Assembly (NCBI GenBank): GCA_030042335.1
Contig: JASHZW010000043.1
Coordinates: 1-7,194, forward strand
Origin: Nitrososphaerales archaeon
GTDB lineage: Archaea > Thermoproteota > Nitrososphaeria > Nitrososphaerales > UBA183
DNA length: 7,194 bases
Direction: 5' to 3'
The position numbers and the translations under genes are program-made. The notes under the pieces were generated by a model. It was not told the origin of the DNA. It ran no database searches and saw only the letters and a program-made list of their open reading frames with translations. Position 1 is the stretch's first letter; each line of letters begins with the position of its first letter. Positions 5,542 to 7,194 of the stretch are shown piece by piece.

Positions 5542-6577
5542 ATTTATCCCTCTCTTTCCTCATCGATGTTTGAATCTCTCTAATCCTGGGTTCGACACTC
5601 TGCCAAGGCTCTCTGAATGATAATGACAGCGCCAACTCCTGCCTTTCGATTTTTTCTTGGTGCCTCAGGGGTAATCGACGAAGCAGGGACTGACATTCAT
5701 TGAATCGCCCTAGAACGACCTTCCAGTAACTTCGTTTCCTTATGATCCCATACTTGGAGCCGAATTCTCCAGGTTTCTTATCCAGGTACGGTCCAACAGG
5801 CCTGTAACCAAGTGAAGATAGTGAATTCCCTGCGAATGTTACAAGTTCCAAATGAGTGTTGTAGACTGTGATCATCAGCGAGGTGTTTCCTTTGTCCGGA
5901 GTTATCGAAATATGACCTTCGGCATCTACCAGTCCCGCGAGGTATGCTAGAATTGTACGCTGGTTTTGAGAAACCCATAGCCAGCATTTGGCGCGATCGT
6001 CAAGAAGGAACTCGAACGAGTCGTTGAGAATGACGCTGAGATTCCATTCATACGAACGGGTATCTTTTTTGTATCGAGCATGTTGATATACATGGCCGTG
6101 CGGCTCGAACAAACTCCTGAACAACCTGACCATTTCCGGATGGGTCGTGCTGGTCGACACTCTGATCACGTCGCCGAACGGCCTTGACACAGACAGGTCT
6201 CCGTGTCTGAGCGCGAGTAGATAGGCCCTGTCCTCGTCCGTGCCGTCGAAGGGTGGCCTATCGTATTTCCTCACCTTCTCGCGTATCCCCTTCAGTCTCG
6301 CCTCCTCGAAAGCCCGCGGCTGGACGCCGACCTGCCGGGACAGCCACGAAGTGTAGCCACTCGTCTTGTTGCCTATCAGCTTGGCCACGTCCCCGAGAGA
6401 CATGCCCTGGTCCACGTGCTTCCGTTGGATGAAGAGCCGGATTCTCTCCTTGGTCGCAGCGTCGAGGTATTTGATGCTCAGGCCCGGCGTGCGAAGGAGC
6501 GCTATTACCTCAGAATCTTCCCCCACGCCCTCCTGAACAGGCTTCTCCGCGGGAGAAGCAGCCCCGTTGTCGCTCAA
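5489..6577 (-). CDS. Stand-alone HTH plus LAGLIDADG homing-endonuclease-like protein
   Basis: A 362-residue protein with an N-terminal helix-turn-helix-like region (about 42-83; MSLGDVAKLIGNKTSGYTSWLSR) and two LAGLIDADG helices. The first is degenerate, YLLALRHGDLS (119-129), but keeps D127. The second, YLAGLVDAEGHISIT (212-226), has E220 at the equivalent position. Both metal-binding acids of a monomeric homing endonuclease are therefore kept. No intein splice residues or host-gene halves flank it, so it is free-standing. It may be a regulator or nuclease derived from a homing enzyme. The start is TTG, 25 bp after a TATA box, so probably leaderless. The 5' half of the gene is as GC-rich as the chromosome and the 3' half clearly poorer, with the shift near 6110. 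The reading frame may also have been shifted at its end. Confidence 0.85.
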   Translation of the reverse strand: MSDNGAASPAEKPVQEGVGEDSEVIALLRTPGLSIKYLDAATKERIRLFIQRKHVDQGMSLGDVAKLIGNKTSGYTSWLSRQVGVQPRAFEEARLKGIREKVRKYDRPPFDGTDEDRAYLLALRHGDLSVSRPFGDVIRVSTSTTHPEMVRLFRSLFEPHGHVYQHARYKKDTRSYEWNLSVILNDSFEFLLDDRAKCWLWVSQNQRTILAYLAGLVDAEGHISITPDKGNTSLMITVYNTHLELVTFAGNSLSSLGYRPVGPYLDKKPGEFGSKYGIIRKRSYWKVVLGRFNECQSLLRRLPLRHQEKIERQELALSLSFREPWQSVEPRIREIQTSMRKERDKFVESAQEEFIRKHGGTN

Positions 6578-6598
6578 TGATTAGAAGGCGCTCCGTCC

Positions 6599-6604
6599 TT
6601 TTAA
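6599..6604 (-). promoter_or_regulatory. TATA box of the LAGLIDADG gene
   Basis: TTAAAA on the minus strand is centred 25 bp before the TTG at 6577. It predicts that transcription starts at or within a base or two of that codon, so the mRNA is probably leaderless. Confidence 0.5.
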
Positions 6605-6624
6605 GCGCCACGTCCAGTGGAAAT

Positions 6625-6641
6625 GATTATATACCCTAATC
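6625..6641. promoter_or_regulatory. Inverted repeat over the marR-family TATA box (candidate operator)
   Basis: GATTA-N7-TAATC covers the TATA box of the MarR-family gene. MarR dimers bind inverted repeats and often repress their own gene, so a self-operator here is a reasonable inference. It also lies within the short divergent gap to the LAGLIDADG gene (TATA at 6599-6604), so binding could influence both. The half-sites are short and the case is circumstantial. Confidence 0.35.
6627..6633 (+). promoter_or_regulatory. TATA box of the marR-family gene
   Basis: TTATATA is the strongest TATA box in the window. It predicts a start near 6656, leaving a leader of about 15 nt before the ATG at 6671 or 6 nt before the in-frame GTG at 6662. 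Confidence 0.6.
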
Positions 6642-6670
6642 CTTCGCCCCTCTAATGTTTAGTGAGCCTA

Positions 6671-7194
6671 ATGGTTTCGGTATCTAAAGAACGGAAGGTC
6701 AGCCGGTCGCCCGAGGCGGGGGAGCTCGCAGCCTCGGTGCACGACATGATACGCGTCCTGCTGCACCACCTCCAGCCCATAGTGGAGGCCGAGGGAGTGT
6801 CGAAGGGGCAGTTCTGGGCGATGCACATCCTCTCGAGCATCGGCGTTGGCTCTGTCAACGACGTGGCCGGGCATCTCGGGGTCTCCGCGCCCACCATGTC
6901 TGTCACGATGGACCAGCTCGAGGAAGCCGGCCTCGTCACGCGCGTCCGCAGAGCGGACGACCGGCGTACGGTGAACGTGTCCCTGACGCCGAAAGGCCGC
7001 AAGATTGCGGCGCGCGTCTGGACAAGGATAGAGAGCCAGATCGCCGATGCCATCGCCGACCTCCCAATGTCCGAGGTCGCTACGACGACGTACGTCATCC
7101 GGGAGCTCAGCCGAGGCTTGACTCGTCACCGTCTGCGGAGAGCGAAGCGAAATGACCGAAATGGCTCCGCTCCAGACGGTCCAGAAGCAGTTCG
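6671..7194 (+). CDS. MarR-family transcriptional regulator (3' end outside window)
   Basis: The frame is open from the ATG at 6671 to the window end, giving 174 codons so far with no stop. Residues about 20-60 form the first dimerisation helices. The winged helix-turn-helix spans about 61-109: SVNDVAGHLGVSAPTMSVTMDQLEEAGLVTRVRR, then the wing ADDRRTVNVSLTPKG with the DDRR signature of MarR proteins. Helices for dimerisation follow (about 110-150), then an arginine-rich tail (HRLRRAKRNDR) that already exceeds the usual MarR length of about 140-150. MarR regulators usually sense small phenolic or oxidative ligands and repress nearby genes. The ligand here is unknown. GTG at 6662 is an alternative start. 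Composition is GC-rich like the housekeeping genes, unlike the stretch before it. Confidence 0.9.
   Translation, partial: MVSVSKERKVSRSPEAGELAASVHDMIRVLLHHLQPIVEAEGVSKGQFWAMHILSSIGVGSVNDVAGHLGVSAPTMSVTMDQLEEAGLVTRVRRADDRRTVNVSLTPKGRKIAARVWTRIESQIADAIADLPMSEVATTTYVIRELSRGLTRHRLRRAKRNDRNGSAPDGPEAV

Overview
The window reads as GC-rich archaeal chromosome. Archaeal hallmarks are an aCPSF1/FttA-type KH-beta-CASP ribonuclease, an Sm-like archaeal protein, a PUA-domain protein of the MCT-1/Tma20 type, an archaeal SepF, a zinc-containing ferredoxin, and TATA boxes instead of bacterial -35/-10 promoters. The wording of the aCPSF1 and SepF proteins looks closest to Nitrososphaeria/Thaumarchaeota-type (TACK) sequences as I remember them. 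The ferredoxin is very like the 142-residue Thermoplasma protein. The lineage is therefore an inference, not a firm placement.

Layout. (1) 24-1907, plus strand: aCPSF1, ending tail-to-tail on sepF with a shared CTAG. (2) 1904-2767, minus strand: sepF, preceded by the PUA-domain gene. (3) 2820-4508, plus strand: lsm (divergent from the PUA gene across one near-palindromic TATA element), then a membrane-anchored coiled-coil protein of unknown function whose stop overlaps the TTG start of rpiA. (4) 4553-4981, plus strand: zinc-containing ferredoxin with its own TATA box, followed by T-rich sequence that probably ends transcription. (5) 5041-6577, minus strand: an accessory-looking stretch of lower GC. 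It holds a stand-alone HTH plus LAGLIDADG protein, an out-of-frame tail ORF and a small cysteine-rich HExxH protein. (6) 6671-end, plus strand: a MarR-family regulator cut by the window edge, divergent from the LAGLIDADG gene.

The first 5 kb is mostly housekeeping: transcription termination and RNA processing (aCPSF1, Lsm), translation (PUA protein), cell division (SepF), pentose phosphates (RpiA) and electron transfer (ferredoxin). Many starts are TTG or GTG, and several lie about 37-41 bp from a TATA box, which implies short leaders, mostly without a Shine-Dalgarno sequence. The 5.0-6.1 kb stretch differs in base composition. The composition break falls inside the LAGLIDADG gene, which makes that region the best candidate for something acquired or still evolving.
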